Virus record (IMG/VR): IMGVR_UViG_3300028423_001158
Location: 1 to 40,172 of that record
From: a virus
Reading direction: 5' to 3' (one strand)
Length of the DNA stretch: 40,172 bases
Below are positions 7,035 to 17,579 of the stretch, piece after piece. How positions within the stretch are numbered: the stretch's first letter is position 1; each line of letters starts with the position of its first letter. The notes below the pieces were generated by a model. That model was not told where the DNA came from and ran no database searches. It saw only the letters and a program-made list of their open reading frames with translations. A program made the position numbers and the translations under genes.

Positions 7035-10000
7035 TATAAGATTACTTAGTAATCGAGTAAAAAAGAACCCAAGCACCGACGTTGATCCCGGTAGATACGA
7101 ATTTTTAAATCTGGAAAATGCAGAACCAGATTTTGGTATTCCTACTGAGGATAACGGAGTACCGGCTTCAGATGTTCAAGGTAATCGTAAATGGCTAGTA
7201 TGGGACGACGGAATTGTTATAGAATCTGATGACAAAATCAGTGTAGATGCAACGGTTCTTAGAACTTTCGGAGATCAGTCGATCGACGGTCTTAAAACTT
7301 TTAATGATCAACTTGAAATAAAAAATGACCTTTCTGTTACAGGAACAATACTAGACGCAACTTGGCAAGCAAAAGTTATTGACACTCAGTACGGAGGAAC
7401 AGGACAAAGTTCTTACGACAATGGCGAAATTTTAGTCGGAAATTCAGTAGGAAACACATTAACTAAAACTTATCTAACAGATGGCCGAAATATCACAATA
7501 ACTAATGCACCAGGAAGCATTACTATTCAGGCAGCAGATACAAATTTATTTTTAGGAATTTCTAACACAGACGAATTACGAATCGATTCTTCTACCGGAA
7601 ATAATGTTGTAATACCGATTGCTTCTAATACACAAGCAGGAATAATCACAGCGAATCAACAGGTTATTTACGGACAAAAAACCTTTAATAATCAGTTAGT
7701 AGCAGATAACACACTGCGAGTAAATGACACTGCAAATTTTCAAGGGATTGCTAACTTTAATAGCAATGTAAACATATCCGGAACAGCAGATATTAGCTTG
7801 TTAACTGTTACAACAAATGCTACAGTCTCAGGCAGTTTAATTGTTGAAGGAAACGACAGTTTACTTTTTACAAATAGATTACAGATTTCGGACAACAATA
7901 TCGAAATCGGAAAACAAAATGACTCAACTGTTGAAAGCAACGACACTGCTGATGCGGGGGGTATTACCCTACTTGCAGGCCTAGACGGCGACAAAACACT
8001 TACCTGGTCAAAAACAAGCGAAAGCTGGACAAGTTCTGAACATTTTAATCTTGCAGAAAACAAAGAGTATAGAATTAACGAATCAAAAGTAATTGGCGCA
8101 ACAAGTTTAGGTTCTGTAATTACCGATTCTTCTCTAAACAGTGTAGCAACACTTACTTCAGGTACTTGGGAAGCTGATATTATTCAACCTCAATACGGTG
8201 GAACAGGAGTTAATAACGGAACTTCCACAATCACAATAGCAAGTGATCTTTCTGTTACAGGTGGCAACCCTTTATCAATTGAAGTTACAGATGTGTCAAG
8301 CGTTACAATGCCGCTATCTGGAACTTTAGCCACATTAGCCGAGACAGAAACTTTTACAAATAAAACAATAAACGCTGATAATAATAATATTATTAATCTA
8401 GCAGATGCTAACTTTTCTGCAACTGCTAATATTGCCAACGATAAATTAGAAAATTCTTCGATTACTTTAGGAACTACTGAAATTGAGTTAGGTGACACAT
8501 TTAGCACCTTAGATGGTATTATTATTAATGCTACTGCTGTTTCAGTTGATAACATTTCAATTGACGGAAATACTATTTCTAGTACAAACACCGACGGTAA
8601 TATTGTTCTTGATCCTAACGGAGAAGGGAATATAAGCGCATCCTTTTCTAGAATAATTGCTCTAGAAGATCCTATTGCGTCGAGTGATGCTGCAACTAAA
8701 GCGTATGTTGACGGAGTAGCACAAGGAATTATAACTAGACCCGCAGCAAAAGTAGCAACTACTCAGTCTCTAGATGCTGTGTTTTCTGCTGCAAACGGTA
8801 CTCTTACTATAGAAGCAGACGGATCTACTACAGATTTAGAAATTGACGGTGTGATTCTCGACTCAATAGGCGACGAAGTTCTTGTAAAGGATCAAATTAA
8901 TCAAGAAGAAAACGGTATCTATATTCTCACAAGTATTGGTAGTCAAACTTCTGATTGGGTACTCGAAAGATGTGATTTTTGTAACGAATCTCAAGAAATA
9001 CCAGGATCGTTTGTTTTTGTTACTCAAGGTATAGTAAATGCATCTACTGGTTATATATTAACTGTCGAAGACAGAGAAACATTTACTTTAAATGTAGATC
9101 CGATTATTGTTGTACAATTTTCTGGCGCAGGCACATTTGAAGCCGGACAAGGCCTAACACTAACCGGCAATGTGTTTAGTGTTAACGAAAATTTATCACA
9201 CGTTACTGGACTAGGCACAATTACTTCAGGAACATGGCAAAGTGATCTAGGAACAATAACAGTAGGAATTTGGAATGCTAGTACAATTGGCACAGCATAC
9301 GGAGGCACTGGACTAACAAGCTATAATGCAGGAGAATTGCTAATAGGTAATTCTAGCGGAACTCTTACTAGAAATACCCTTACACAATCTACCGGAATAG
9401 CTATTACTAGTAACTCTGGTAGTATCTCTATAGAAAATACGGACCTAGGATCGTCGCAAGAAATTTTTAAAAATATTGCAAATGCATCTGGCATTGTTCA
9501 ATTTTCAGCAGGAAGCAATAACGATACTGTAAGATTCGAAGGCGGCGACGCACTAAACTTAACGTTTGACGATATTACAAATAAAGTTAAATTTGATCAT
9601 GCTAATACTTCTAGCCAATCTAGCTCGGACAATAATAACGGTAGTGTAATACAAGATATTTTCCTAGATCAATTCGGGCATGTTACAAGTATAGGTGTTA
9701 CTGATCTTGATAATAGATACTTTACAGAATCAGAAGCTACTGCAAAGTTTGTAGATGTCACCGGCGATACTATGACAGGATTTCTTACACTTAGCGATCA
9801 GCCTGTCCAAGCAGATCATGCTGCAACAAAACAGTATGTTGATTTGGCAATCGACGGATATTTGCAAAGCGGTCCTGAAGTAAAAGTAGCTACTACACAG
9901 AATCTTGATGCAACCTACAATAACGGTAGCTCAGGAATAGGAGCAACTTTAACAGCCACAAACGCAAGCGAAATATTAGATGTTGACGGCAAAACAGATT

Positions 10001-11112
10001 GGCAAATAGGCGACGGCATACTAGTTAAAGATCAAACCAACCAAGAAGAAAACGGTAGATACGACGTCTCGATAATCGGCGACTCTGTAACAGCTTGGGT
10101 CTTAACACGATCAGAATCGTCAGACGAAGCAGATGAACTTTCTGGACAGTATGTATTTGTTGTAGGAGGAAATACAAACGAAGCAACTGGGTTTGTTGCT
10201 GACATAGGATTTGCAGAGGACTTTGTGTTCGGAACAGATCCGATAACCTACAATCAATTTTCTGGTATAGGAACTCTAACTGCTGGCGACGGAATTGAAA
10301 TCTCCGGAACCGAATTTAGACATGCTGACACAAGCACAGTGGCTAATCTTGCATCTACAGATAAATTTTTTGTAGATTCTCTAAGTTTTGATGATTTTGG
10401 ACATGTTACAAATTACAGCGTTGCAGAAGAAACGTATGTTTCGGCAATTTCTTTTGATTCTTCAACAGGTATATTAACTCTTACAAGGAACGACGCCGTA
10501 AGTTTAACCGACAGTCTCGACGGTCGCTATCTACTTAATACCGCAACAACAGATGATGTTTCAGAAGGAACCAACAACAAATACTATACTGACCAAAGAG
10601 TAGAAACTGTTATACAAGACACAGTTGACAAAACATTTGTTGATAATCTAAATGTAGACGCTGATACACTAGACGGAGAAGAAGGTTCTTATTATCTTGA
10701 CTGGAACAACACAACTAATAAACCTTCAATTTTGCCAGAGCTAATCGAAATAACAAAATCAATAACAGTGTCTTCAACTTGGATCGATACTGGAATAAAA
10801 AATAACGATATCGAAACTGGAACATATGTTATACAATTATTTGCAAACGACCTAGCAAGCGGCGGCGCAAACAGCAACGAATATTATTCAGGAACAATGA
10901 GTTGGTATGCTGGAGCAACCAACGATGCAGGAACTGAGGTTACTGACGAAATTGTATTGCACAGAGCCGGCGGAAGTGCAACACCAACTTTATTTTTAAG
11001 AACATTACGCTCACCGTCGAGCGATGTTGACGATCTTAAGTTGCAAATTTATTCTACTGTAGATAACTCTAGCGCATCAGATTATGTTTTTAAATTCAAA
11101 AAAATTATATAA
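7027..11112 (+). CDS. Giant tail fibre, 1361 residues
   Basis: The N-terminus (MRDIRLLSNRVKKNP...PGRYEFLNLENAEPDFG) is a recognisable fibre attachment module. The shaft is Thr/Ser/Asn/Gly-rich with the beta-repeat text typical of phage fibres (YGGTGQSSYDNGEILVGNS, NGNISASFSRIIAL). Two copies of a ~165-residue domain lie at ~553-720 and ~929-1098; each begins AATK-x-YVD, contains VLVKDQ or ILVKDQ then NQEENG, a W-x-LxR segment and QFSG(A/I)GT. The first copy has a CDFC pair. The C-terminal ~125 residues form a different beta-domain. Codon use and AT content match the surrounding phage genes. It probably folds as a trimer and contacts the host surface or links to the tip proteins. Receptor unknown. 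Confidence 0.8.
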   Translation: MRDIRLLSNRVKKNPSTDVDPGRYEFLNLENAEPDFGIPTEDNGVPASDVQGNRKWLVWDDGIVIESDDKISVDATVLRTFGDQSIDGLKTFNDQLEIKNDLSVTGTILDATWQAKVIDTQYGGTGQSSYDNGEILVGNSVGNTLTKTYLTDGRNITITNAPGSITIQAADTNLFLGISNTDELRIDSSTGNNVVIPIASNTQAGIITANQQVIYGQKTFNNQLVADNTLRVNDTANFQGIANFNSNVNISGTADISLLTVTTNATVSGSLIVEGNDSLLFTNRLQISDNNIEIGKQNDSTVESNDTADAGGITLLAGLDGDKTLTWSKTSESWTSSEHFNLAENKEYRINESKVIGATSLGSVITDSSLNSVATLTSGTWEADIIQPQYGGTGVNNGTSTITIASDLSVTGGNPLSIEVTDVSSVTMPLSGTLATLAETETFTNKTINADNNNIINLADANFSATANIANDKLENSSITLGTTEIELGDTFSTLDGIIINATAVSVDNISIDGNTISSTNTDGNIVLDPNGEGNISASFSRIIALEDPIASSDAATKAYVDGVAQGIITRPAAKVATTQSLDAVFSAANGTLTIEADGSTTDLEIDGVILDSIGDEVLVKDQINQEENGIYILTSIGSQTSDWVLERCDFCNESQEIPGSFVFVTQGIVNASTGYILTVEDRETFTLNVDPIIVVQFSGAGTFEAGQGLTLTGNVFSVNENLSHVTGLGTITSGTWQSDLGTITVGIWNASTIGTAYGGTGLTSYNAGELLIGNSSGTLTRNTLTQSTGIAITSNSGSISIENTDLGSSQEIFKNIANASGIVQFSAGSNNDTVRFEGGDALNLTFDDITNKVKFDHANTSSQSSSDNNNGSVIQDIFLDQFGHVTSIGVTDLDNRYFTESEATAKFVDVTGDTMTGFLTLSDQPVQADHAATKQYVDLAIDGYLQSGPEVKVATTQNLDATYNNGSSGIGATLTATNASEILDVDGKTDWQIGDGILVKDQTNQEENGRYDVSIIGDSVTAWVLTRSESSDEADELSGQYVFVVGGNTNEATGFVADIGFAEDFVFGTDPITYNQFSGIGTLTAGDGIEISGTEFRHADTSTVANLASTDKFFVDSLSFDDFGHVTNYSVAEETYVSAISFDSSTGILTLTRNDAVSLTDSLDGRYLLNTATTDDVSEGTNNKYYTDQRVETVIQDTVDKTFVDNLNVDADTLDGEEGSYYLDWNNTTNKPSILPELIEITKSITVSSTWIDTGIKNNDIETGTYVIQLFANDLASGGANSNEYYSGTMSWYAGATNDAGTEVTDEIVLHRAGGSATPTLFLRTLRSPSSDVDDLKLQIYSTVDNSSASDYVFKFKKII

Positions 11113-11119
11113 AAAATTG

Positions 11120-11130
11120 GAAATAAATAC
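11120..11130 (+). promoter_or_regulatory. T4-type late promoter
   Basis: GAAATAAATAC at 11120-11130, with core ATAAATAC, lies 27 nt before the ATG at 11157. A GGAGA ribosome binding site is at 11145-11149. Confidence 0.65.
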
Positions 11131-11156
11131 ACTAGCCCTTAATTGGAGAAACAAGA

Positions 11157-14100
11157 ATGCCCTTTAAATTAGGAGATGGGATACGTATCGGAACTATTGA
11201 TATTTTTAATAGCGAAAGCGAATTATTAGTCAATGCTCCGACCGCAACAGCTCTCCAAACGGCAAGAACGATTGCTCTTGATTCAGATCTAGCAGGTTCG
11301 GCATCATTTGACGGAACTAGCGATGTTGTTCTTTCTGCAACTATTGCAAATAATGCAGTTGTATTAGGAACAAAAACAAGCGGGGATTATGTAGAGAGTT
11401 TGATCCAAGGCACCGGCGTTATACTTACAAATAACACAGGCGAAGGATCGACTCCTACTATAGAAATAGGACAGGATGTTGGTACAACTTCCAGTGTTAC
11501 ATTTGACACTGTCACAGCAAACAGTTTTTCGGGACCAATTTCTGGAAATGCAAATACTGCTGATAAATGGAGCACACCTCGTACTGTAACATTTTCTACC
11601 GGTGATGTTACTGGAAGTTTTACCATAGACGGATCGTCAGATGTTTCGAACATTGGTCTAACTATTGAACCCGATTCTGTTGCCTTAGGAACAGACACTA
11701 CTGGAAATTATGTAGACTCTCTTTCAGAAGGAACCGGAGTTATTATTTCTAACGGCGTTGGAGAAGGCGTTACTTCTACAATTGCAATTGGACAATCTGT
11801 AGGAATATCTGATAATGTAGAATTCGGTAGTGTAACAACAACTCAAATAAGCGCAACTAGGCTAGTTGGAGATATAGTCGCCGATAATGAAACTTCGATT
11901 GTTTTAGAAAATGGAACAAATGGTGCAGATGCTGTTTTTTACGGCAGTGTTGTTGGAAATGCCGATACGGCAGATTCTTGGAGTAGCGCACGCTTAATAT
12001 CTTTATCTAATGACCTGAGCGGCTCGGTATCCATTGATGGATCGACAAATGTAACTCTCGAAGCTAGCATAGTAGCAAATTCTGTTGAACTAGGAGTAGC
12101 AACTACAGGAAATTATGTAGAATCAGTCTCAGACGGTGTAAGTGGAACTGAAACAGGAACAAGCGGCTTAACTATCACAGGAACCGGAGAAGGCGCATCG
12201 GTAGAACTTGCGCATGCTAACACTAGTTCGATCACAGACATAAACAATACAAACGGCACAGTTGTTCAAGACTTAACCTTTGATGTCTTTGGTCATGTAC
12301 TAACGGCAAATAGCATAGATTTAGATAATCGATATTATACAGAAACAGAAGCTGATTTAACATTCGTTAATAGATCAGGCGATTCGATGTCTGGTTTTTT
12401 AACACTGCATGCGGACCCTACAACAAATTTGCATGCAGCAACAAAAAGATACGTAGACGAAACTGCTCAAGGACTACGAGCTCGTCCCTCAGCCGACGTC
12501 TCGACAACAACAAACCTTTCTGCAACATATAACAACGGGACAAACGGTGTCGGAGCAACACTAACTTCGTCGTCTAATGGAGTTTTAATCGTAGACGGTT
12601 ATACTCCTTCATTAGGCGAAGAAGTGCTTGTTAAAGATCAAACAAACGGTTTTGAAAACGGAATTTATAATGTAACTCAGCAAGGAGATGCAAGTAACTC
12701 TTGGATACTCACAAGAGAAGAATTCGAAGATGAATCTGATGAAATACCAGGTAGTTTCGTATTTGTTATTAATGGAAATACTCTAGCAAATACCGGTTGG
12801 GTAGCAACTGTTGATCAACCAGAAACTTTTGAAATCGGCACAGACGATATAACATTTGTGCAATTTTCAGGCGCAGGTGCATTTACTGCTGGAAGAGGAT
12901 TAACACTAGACGGAAATGAATTTAATGTTGATACAAGTTTGCCATTTGTAACCGAACTTGGCACTATCACAGCCGGGACCTGGGACTCAGCATTAGGAAC
13001 TATCACAGTTGGAACTTGGAACGCAGATACTATTGAAACAGAATACGGAGGAACTGGTCAGACTACGTATACTGACGGTCAGCTTTTGATAGGCAATACT
13101 GCAACTAGCAGTCTTTCTAAATCAACACTTACTGCCGGAACCGCAATTACTATCGACAATACAAACGGAACTATAACTGTTAATGCAACAACTGACCTTT
13201 TTGATGAAATATCTGAAGCTGAAGTTATAGACAACACCCACTCAATAGAAAGAGTAATTACAGGTAGAAGAATTGCATATGCGTTTGATAATATCAAAGC
13301 AACAACTGCTGCAACTGCTGATCAAACAGGAAATTCTTTAACAATCGATGCTAATGGAACCGGGTCAGCATCTGGTAGTATTTTTGACGGCTCGTCAGAT
13401 ATTACAATATCTTACAATACACTAGGAGCAGTTCCGTCTACAAGAACGCTTACTTTTACAACTAACAACGGGATAACCGGAGGAAACGGAGTTGCCCAAA
13501 CGCTGTCTAATAATCGAAGTTTTACTTTTGGACTGACTGGACAAGCTCTAGCATTACACGATTTATCTACTGATGGATTTTTTGTAAGAACCGGAGTAGA
13601 ATCAGTTGCTGCAAGAACAATTCAAAGCGGAGACGGAGTTAACGTAACAAACGGAGACGGTGTTACAGATAACCCTTCTATTGCGGTAGACGGCACTGTT
13701 GTTAGAACATCCGGAGCCCAGTCAATTTCTGGAAGTAAAACATTTAGCAGTATAACAAATTTTTCAGATACTACTGAAACAACAGGTAGTTCAACTGGGT
13801 CAGTTCAAATTTCAGGAGGATTAGCTGTAGCAAAAAGTCTTTATGTAGGAGACGAAATTTTCGACGGTGTTTCGTCTACTAAATCGTCGACTAGCACAGT
13901 GTCAACTACAACTACAACATCGATTGATGAATTTGCAGCAGACACTTATCGATCTGCAAGATATTTGATTCAAATAACTCAAGGAAGTAATTATCAAATG
14001 TCTGAACTAAGACTATTGCACGATGGAACAACAACATATATTACTGAATATACAGTGATAGAAACTTCAGGCAAACTTGCAACAATCACTTCTGATATTG

Positions 14101-14186
14101 ACAGTGGAAATGTGAGAATATTAGTTGACATGACATCGGCAACTTCGGCAGAAATACAGCTTAACAGAACATTACTTGTAATTTAG
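11157..14186 (+). CDS. Giant tail fibre, 1009 residues
   Basis: The first ~330 residues hold three tandem repeats, each with a TAR or STPR entry, D-x-(S/T)GS-x-(S/T)-(F/I)DG(T/S)(S/T), a VALGT or VVLGT strand, and GxYV(E/D)S. The shared domain with AATKRYVD, EEVLVKDQTN, WILTREEF and FVQFSGAGAF is at ~425-593. A shaft with YGGTGQTTYTDGQLLIGN and GSGSASGSIFDGSSDITI follows. The last ~105 residues (TSTVSTTTTTSIDEF ... MSELRLLHDGTT ... NVRILVDMT) match the C-termini of the products at 14212 and 19343. It has its own late promoter and is followed by the next fibre after 25 nt. A shaft and receptor-binding fibre is the likely role. Confidence 0.8.
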   Translation: MPFKLGDGIRIGTIDIFNSESELLVNAPTATALQTARTIALDSDLAGSASFDGTSDVVLSATIANNAVVLGTKTSGDYVESLIQGTGVILTNNTGEGSTPTIEIGQDVGTTSSVTFDTVTANSFSGPISGNANTADKWSTPRTVTFSTGDVTGSFTIDGSSDVSNIGLTIEPDSVALGTDTTGNYVDSLSEGTGVIISNGVGEGVTSTIAIGQSVGISDNVEFGSVTTTQISATRLVGDIVADNETSIVLENGTNGADAVFYGSVVGNADTADSWSSARLISLSNDLSGSVSIDGSTNVTLEASIVANSVELGVATTGNYVESVSDGVSGTETGTSGLTITGTGEGASVELAHANTSSITDINNTNGTVVQDLTFDVFGHVLTANSIDLDNRYYTETEADLTFVNRSGDSMSGFLTLHADPTTNLHAATKRYVDETAQGLRARPSADVSTTTNLSATYNNGTNGVGATLTSSSNGVLIVDGYTPSLGEEVLVKDQTNGFENGIYNVTQQGDASNSWILTREEFEDESDEIPGSFVFVINGNTLANTGWVATVDQPETFEIGTDDITFVQFSGAGAFTAGRGLTLDGNEFNVDTSLPFVTELGTITAGTWDSALGTITVGTWNADTIETEYGGTGQTTYTDGQLLIGNTATSSLSKSTLTAGTAITIDNTNGTITVNATTDLFDEISEAEVIDNTHSIERVITGRRIAYAFDNIKATTAATADQTGNSLTIDANGTGSASGSIFDGSSDITISYNTLGAVPSTRTLTFTTNNGITGGNGVAQTLSNNRSFTFGLTGQALALHDLSTDGFFVRTGVESVAARTIQSGDGVNVTNGDGVTDNPSIAVDGTVVRTSGAQSISGSKTFSSITNFSDTTETTGSSTGSVQISGGLAVAKSLYVGDEIFDGVSSTKSSTSTVSTTTTTSIDEFAADTYRSARYLIQITQGSNYQMSELRLLHDGTTTYITEYTVIETSGKLATITSDIDSGNVRILVDMTSATSAEIQLNRTLLVI

Positions 14187-14211
14187 TAAACAAAAGAGGG
14201 GATAGGGAACC

Positions 14212-17200
14212 TTGGCACAAACAGAAAAATTTGTCGCACGACACGGCATACTTACACAGAATATAGATTTTAGAAGCTCTGACAGATCTGATATTATTAC
14301 TGCTGAAATTTCAAATTCAGATGAATTATCTTTCACAGGCGACAACGGACTTTTATTTTCTCTTACTGACAATTCTAATAAAGTAGCAGCATTTCCTGGA
14401 AATTTACTTGTAGGAACGACATCGGATAATGGTTCAGATGCATTACAAGTTGCTGGAACAATAACTGCAACATCAATTTCTGCAGACCTAGATTACAACG
14501 ATATAACAAATGCGCCTACTTTTGACAATTATGTAGGATGGGAACTAAAAACAGAAGGATCAAGCAGAGGCACAATTTCGTCCGGAGAAGCCGTAGATTT
14601 TCAAGGCGGTGTAGGTATAGCTCTTTCGTATGATGCCAATGATAATACTGTAATTATAAATTCGACATCTTTAGGATCTAGTGAAGACATTTTTAAAAAT
14701 ATTGCAGTGTCGGGTCAAACAACCATAGAAGCAGATTCAAATAACGATACGCTTACGTTCGAAGGAGGATCTAATGTAACAATTACTACAGATGCTGCTA
14801 CAGACACTGTTACTATTAATGCTGCAAATACCGATATTACTATATCAGCCGGATCTACCAATGGCCCTACGATAAATTCTTCTACAGGATCAGGCGCAGT
14901 AATACCAACTGCTGATATTTCAGAGTCGGGTGTTGTATCAACAGCTTCTCAAACCTTTGCTGGCGAAAAAACATTTAACGATGATGTTTCAATTAATTCA
15001 ACCGGCGCAATTAAAATACCAGTCGGAGCGCAGAATCAGCGTCCAACCGCTGCTCAAGGTCAAATAAGATTTAACAGTGACCTTACAGCTCTAGAATTTT
15101 ACAATGGAACTAACTGGATTGAATTAGGATGGAATCTTGAAACTGACGGTGTTGATCGAGGCACAATAAGTTTGGGAGAAACTGTAAACTTTATAGGCGG
15201 TACTAATACTACATTATCATACAATAGCGCAGATAATGCAATCACAATTGAGTCAGAAGATACTACTTTCTCTGCAGGAAACGGTATTAGCCTTAACGGT
15301 ACAGTATTTTCTGTTGCTGCAAATACAGGACTTTTTCAAGATTCCGACGGCTTGTCAATTGCAGAAAACGGAGTTACTACTACTGAATTAGCAGTTACTG
15401 GCACAGGCGTTTCTAATCAATTTTTAAAATCAAACGGAGACGGAACCTTTGCATGGGCAACTCCTGTTGATACGCAACCTAGCAATGCAACAATTACAAT
15501 TTCAGCAGGTGATGCACTAGCAACCGGCGGCAGTTTTACACTCAATCAGTCAACAGATTCGACTATCACACTTGATCACGCAGATACGTCTTCACAAGTT
15601 TCGGTCAACAACAGTGGCGGCAATGTTATTCAAGATGTTACACTAGACGATTACGGACATGTTACCAGCCTAACTAGTTTAGATCTTGATAATAGATTTG
15701 TTGATTTAGTGTCTAATCAAGAGATCGACGGCGTAAAGACCTTTAACGCAACAGTAAATGCTACAATTTCAGGGTCAGCTGCGTCTTGGACCACAAGTAG
15801 AACTGTGAGCTTTTCTGGAGGGGATGTTACTGGTAATTTTACAATAGACGGCTCTGCAGATGTTTCAAATGTAAGTTTGTCTATTGTGAATGATGCTATT
15901 GCACTAGGAACGCAAACCATCGGCGATTATGTACAGACAGTGTCAGCAACATCAGCAACAGGAATTTCAGTATCTGGGTCAGGAGAATCTGCCGATGTTG
16001 TAATAACTGGCATAAATGCAGGAACAACCACAAAAGGTGTTGCAAGCTTCGATTCGAATAATTTCAGTGTAACTAGCGGAGTAGTTAGCACAAAAGATTT
16101 TTCATTAGGTTCTACTTCGTTAACTTTAGGCGAATCAACTACAGTTATTGACGGGTTGAATCAACTTTCGATTGATAATATAACGTTCGACGATAATACA
16201 ATTTCTTCAACTAACACAAACGGCGACATAATCCTAGATCCAAACGGCTTTGGTCGAATTGATGCAAGTACAGCAAGAATAATAAATGTTGGAGCACCTT
16301 CGCAAAGCACAGATGCAGCTACTAAATTCTATGTCGACGAAGTTGCGCAAGGACTTAATGTATTACCTTCAGCAAAAGCAGCAACAACAAGCGACCTTGG
16401 CGCAACATATGATAACGGAACAAACGGAATAGGAGCAACACTTACTATTGGTCCGTCTGCTTCTATATCGATAGACGGAATAAGTGATTGGAGCATTGGC
16501 GATAATGTTCTGGTTAAAGATCAAAACAATGAAGTAGAAAACGGTTCTTATGTGTTTACTCAATTAAGCAACGGCTCGACCACAAGCTGGATATTAACTC
16601 GCTGCGGTTTTTGTGATGAACCAGAAGAAGTAATAGGTGCATTTGAATTTGTGCAGGAAGGTACACAAAACGGCGGTACCGGATGGACTATTATTATAGA
16701 TGATGTAGATACTTTTGCAATCGGAACAGACAATATTATTTGGTATCAATTCAGCGGCGCGGGAACATACACAGCCGGAGCTGGTTTAGTACTAAACGGA
16801 ACCGAATTTGCACACGGCGACACTAGTTCTGTTGCAGACCTTACGTCAGCTACTTTAACATATGTAGACGGGTTAACATTTGACGAGTTTGGACACGTAA
16901 CCGATTACAGTGTAAGCGAAGTTACTGGAACAGAAGATAACTATGTAGACAACGGAACTTTTAATACCAGCAACGGCGATCTTACACTTGACAGAACAGG
17001 CGGTCTTGCGTCAGTAGTAGTTAATCTTGACGGAAGATATATTACACAAGAAAACGACAACCTTAACACAGTTACAAATAGAGGCTCCACAACAACAAAT
17101 AGTATAACTGTGGGATCTATCACGGCAAATGCAGGTGCTACAGTAACAGGACTGGTTGATATTAGTGGACAGCTAGAAATCGACAGTCGAATACAGTTCG

Positions 17201-17520
17201 ACACCGACGCTAGCAGTATAACAACTACAACCGAAACTGCTGTTTATACTTTTAGCACAAGTGACGCAACCAGTGCAAAATTTATGGTAGAAATTACAGA
17301 TAATGTTACAAGTGAGCGACAGCTTTCAGAATTAATTGTGGTTTACGATAGCAGCCAGGCTAATGCATTTGCTACAGAATATGGTGTTGTTTATAGCGGT
17401 ACTTCGGCTCTTGCAACTTTTAACGTAGATGTTTCTTCCGGTGATGTAAGACTTCTTGCTACAAGTGCTTCAACAAACTCAACAACATATAAGATACACA
17501 GTCAACAGTTTTTAGTTTGA
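14212..17520 (+). CDS. Giant tail fibre, 1102 residues (TTG start)
   Basis: The start is TTG at 14212; no ATG fits, and the text from there (AQTEKFVARHGILTQNIDF) matches the N-termini of the product at 17580 and of the pseudogene at 24637, so the unusual start is well supported. A purine-rich GAGGGGATAGGG lies upstream. The order is attachment module (1-60), beta-shaft, the RPTAAQGQIRFNSDLTALEF motif (~275-300), shaft repeats (LDHADTSSQVS, DDYGHVTSL), the shared ~165-residue domain (~700-868, with a CGFC pair and NVLVKDQ), and a ~100-residue C-terminal domain (KFMVEITDN, RQLSELIVVYD, DVRLLATSA) also found at 11157 and 19343. Likely host-contacting fibre. Confidence 0.8.
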   Translation: MAQTEKFVARHGILTQNIDFRSSDRSDIITAEISNSDELSFTGDNGLLFSLTDNSNKVAAFPGNLLVGTTSDNGSDALQVAGTITATSISADLDYNDITNAPTFDNYVGWELKTEGSSRGTISSGEAVDFQGGVGIALSYDANDNTVIINSTSLGSSEDIFKNIAVSGQTTIEADSNNDTLTFEGGSNVTITTDAATDTVTINAANTDITISAGSTNGPTINSSTGSGAVIPTADISESGVVSTASQTFAGEKTFNDDVSINSTGAIKIPVGAQNQRPTAAQGQIRFNSDLTALEFYNGTNWIELGWNLETDGVDRGTISLGETVNFIGGTNTTLSYNSADNAITIESEDTTFSAGNGISLNGTVFSVAANTGLFQDSDGLSIAENGVTTTELAVTGTGVSNQFLKSNGDGTFAWATPVDTQPSNATITISAGDALATGGSFTLNQSTDSTITLDHADTSSQVSVNNSGGNVIQDVTLDDYGHVTSLTSLDLDNRFVDLVSNQEIDGVKTFNATVNATISGSAASWTTSRTVSFSGGDVTGNFTIDGSADVSNVSLSIVNDAIALGTQTIGDYVQTVSATSATGISVSGSGESADVVITGINAGTTTKGVASFDSNNFSVTSGVVSTKDFSLGSTSLTLGESTTVIDGLNQLSIDNITFDDNTISSTNTNGDIILDPNGFGRIDASTARIINVGAPSQSTDAATKFYVDEVAQGLNVLPSAKAATTSDLGATYDNGTNGIGATLTIGPSASISIDGISDWSIGDNVLVKDQNNEVENGSYVFTQLSNGSTTSWILTRCGFCDEPEEVIGAFEFVQEGTQNGGTGWTIIIDDVDTFAIGTDNIIWYQFSGAGTYTAGAGLVLNGTEFAHGDTSSVADLTSATLTYVDGLTFDEFGHVTDYSVSEVTGTEDNYVDNGTFNTSNGDLTLDRTGGLASVVVNLDGRYITQENDNLNTVTNRGSTTTNSITVGSITANAGATVTGLVDISGQLEIDSRIQFDTDASSITTTTETAVYTFSTSDATSAKFMVEITDNVTSERQLSELIVVYDSSQANAFATEYGVVYSGTSALATFNVDVSSGDVRLLATSASTNSTTYKIHSQQFLV

Positions 17521-17541
17521 TATTGCGGCATAATCAGATAT

Positions 17542-17551
17542 GAATAAATAC
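17542..17551 (+). promoter_or_regulatory. T4-type late promoter for the fibre and LamG operon
   Basis: GAATAAATAC lies 29 nt before the ATG at 17580, with AGAAGGA at 17562-17568 as ribosome binding site. No further late-promoter core or terminator is seen until 24588, so this promoter probably drives the eight tightly packed genes from 17580 to 24592. Confidence 0.65.
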
Positions 17552-17579
17552 AGTAACATTAAAGAAGGATCAGTTTAGC

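Noticed and set aside
8190-8591. 133-residue open frame on the minus strand inside the 1361-residue fibre
   Set aside because: Low-complexity hydrophobic shadow of a Thr/Ser/Val-rich fibre frame; no ribosome binding site, no recognisable motif.
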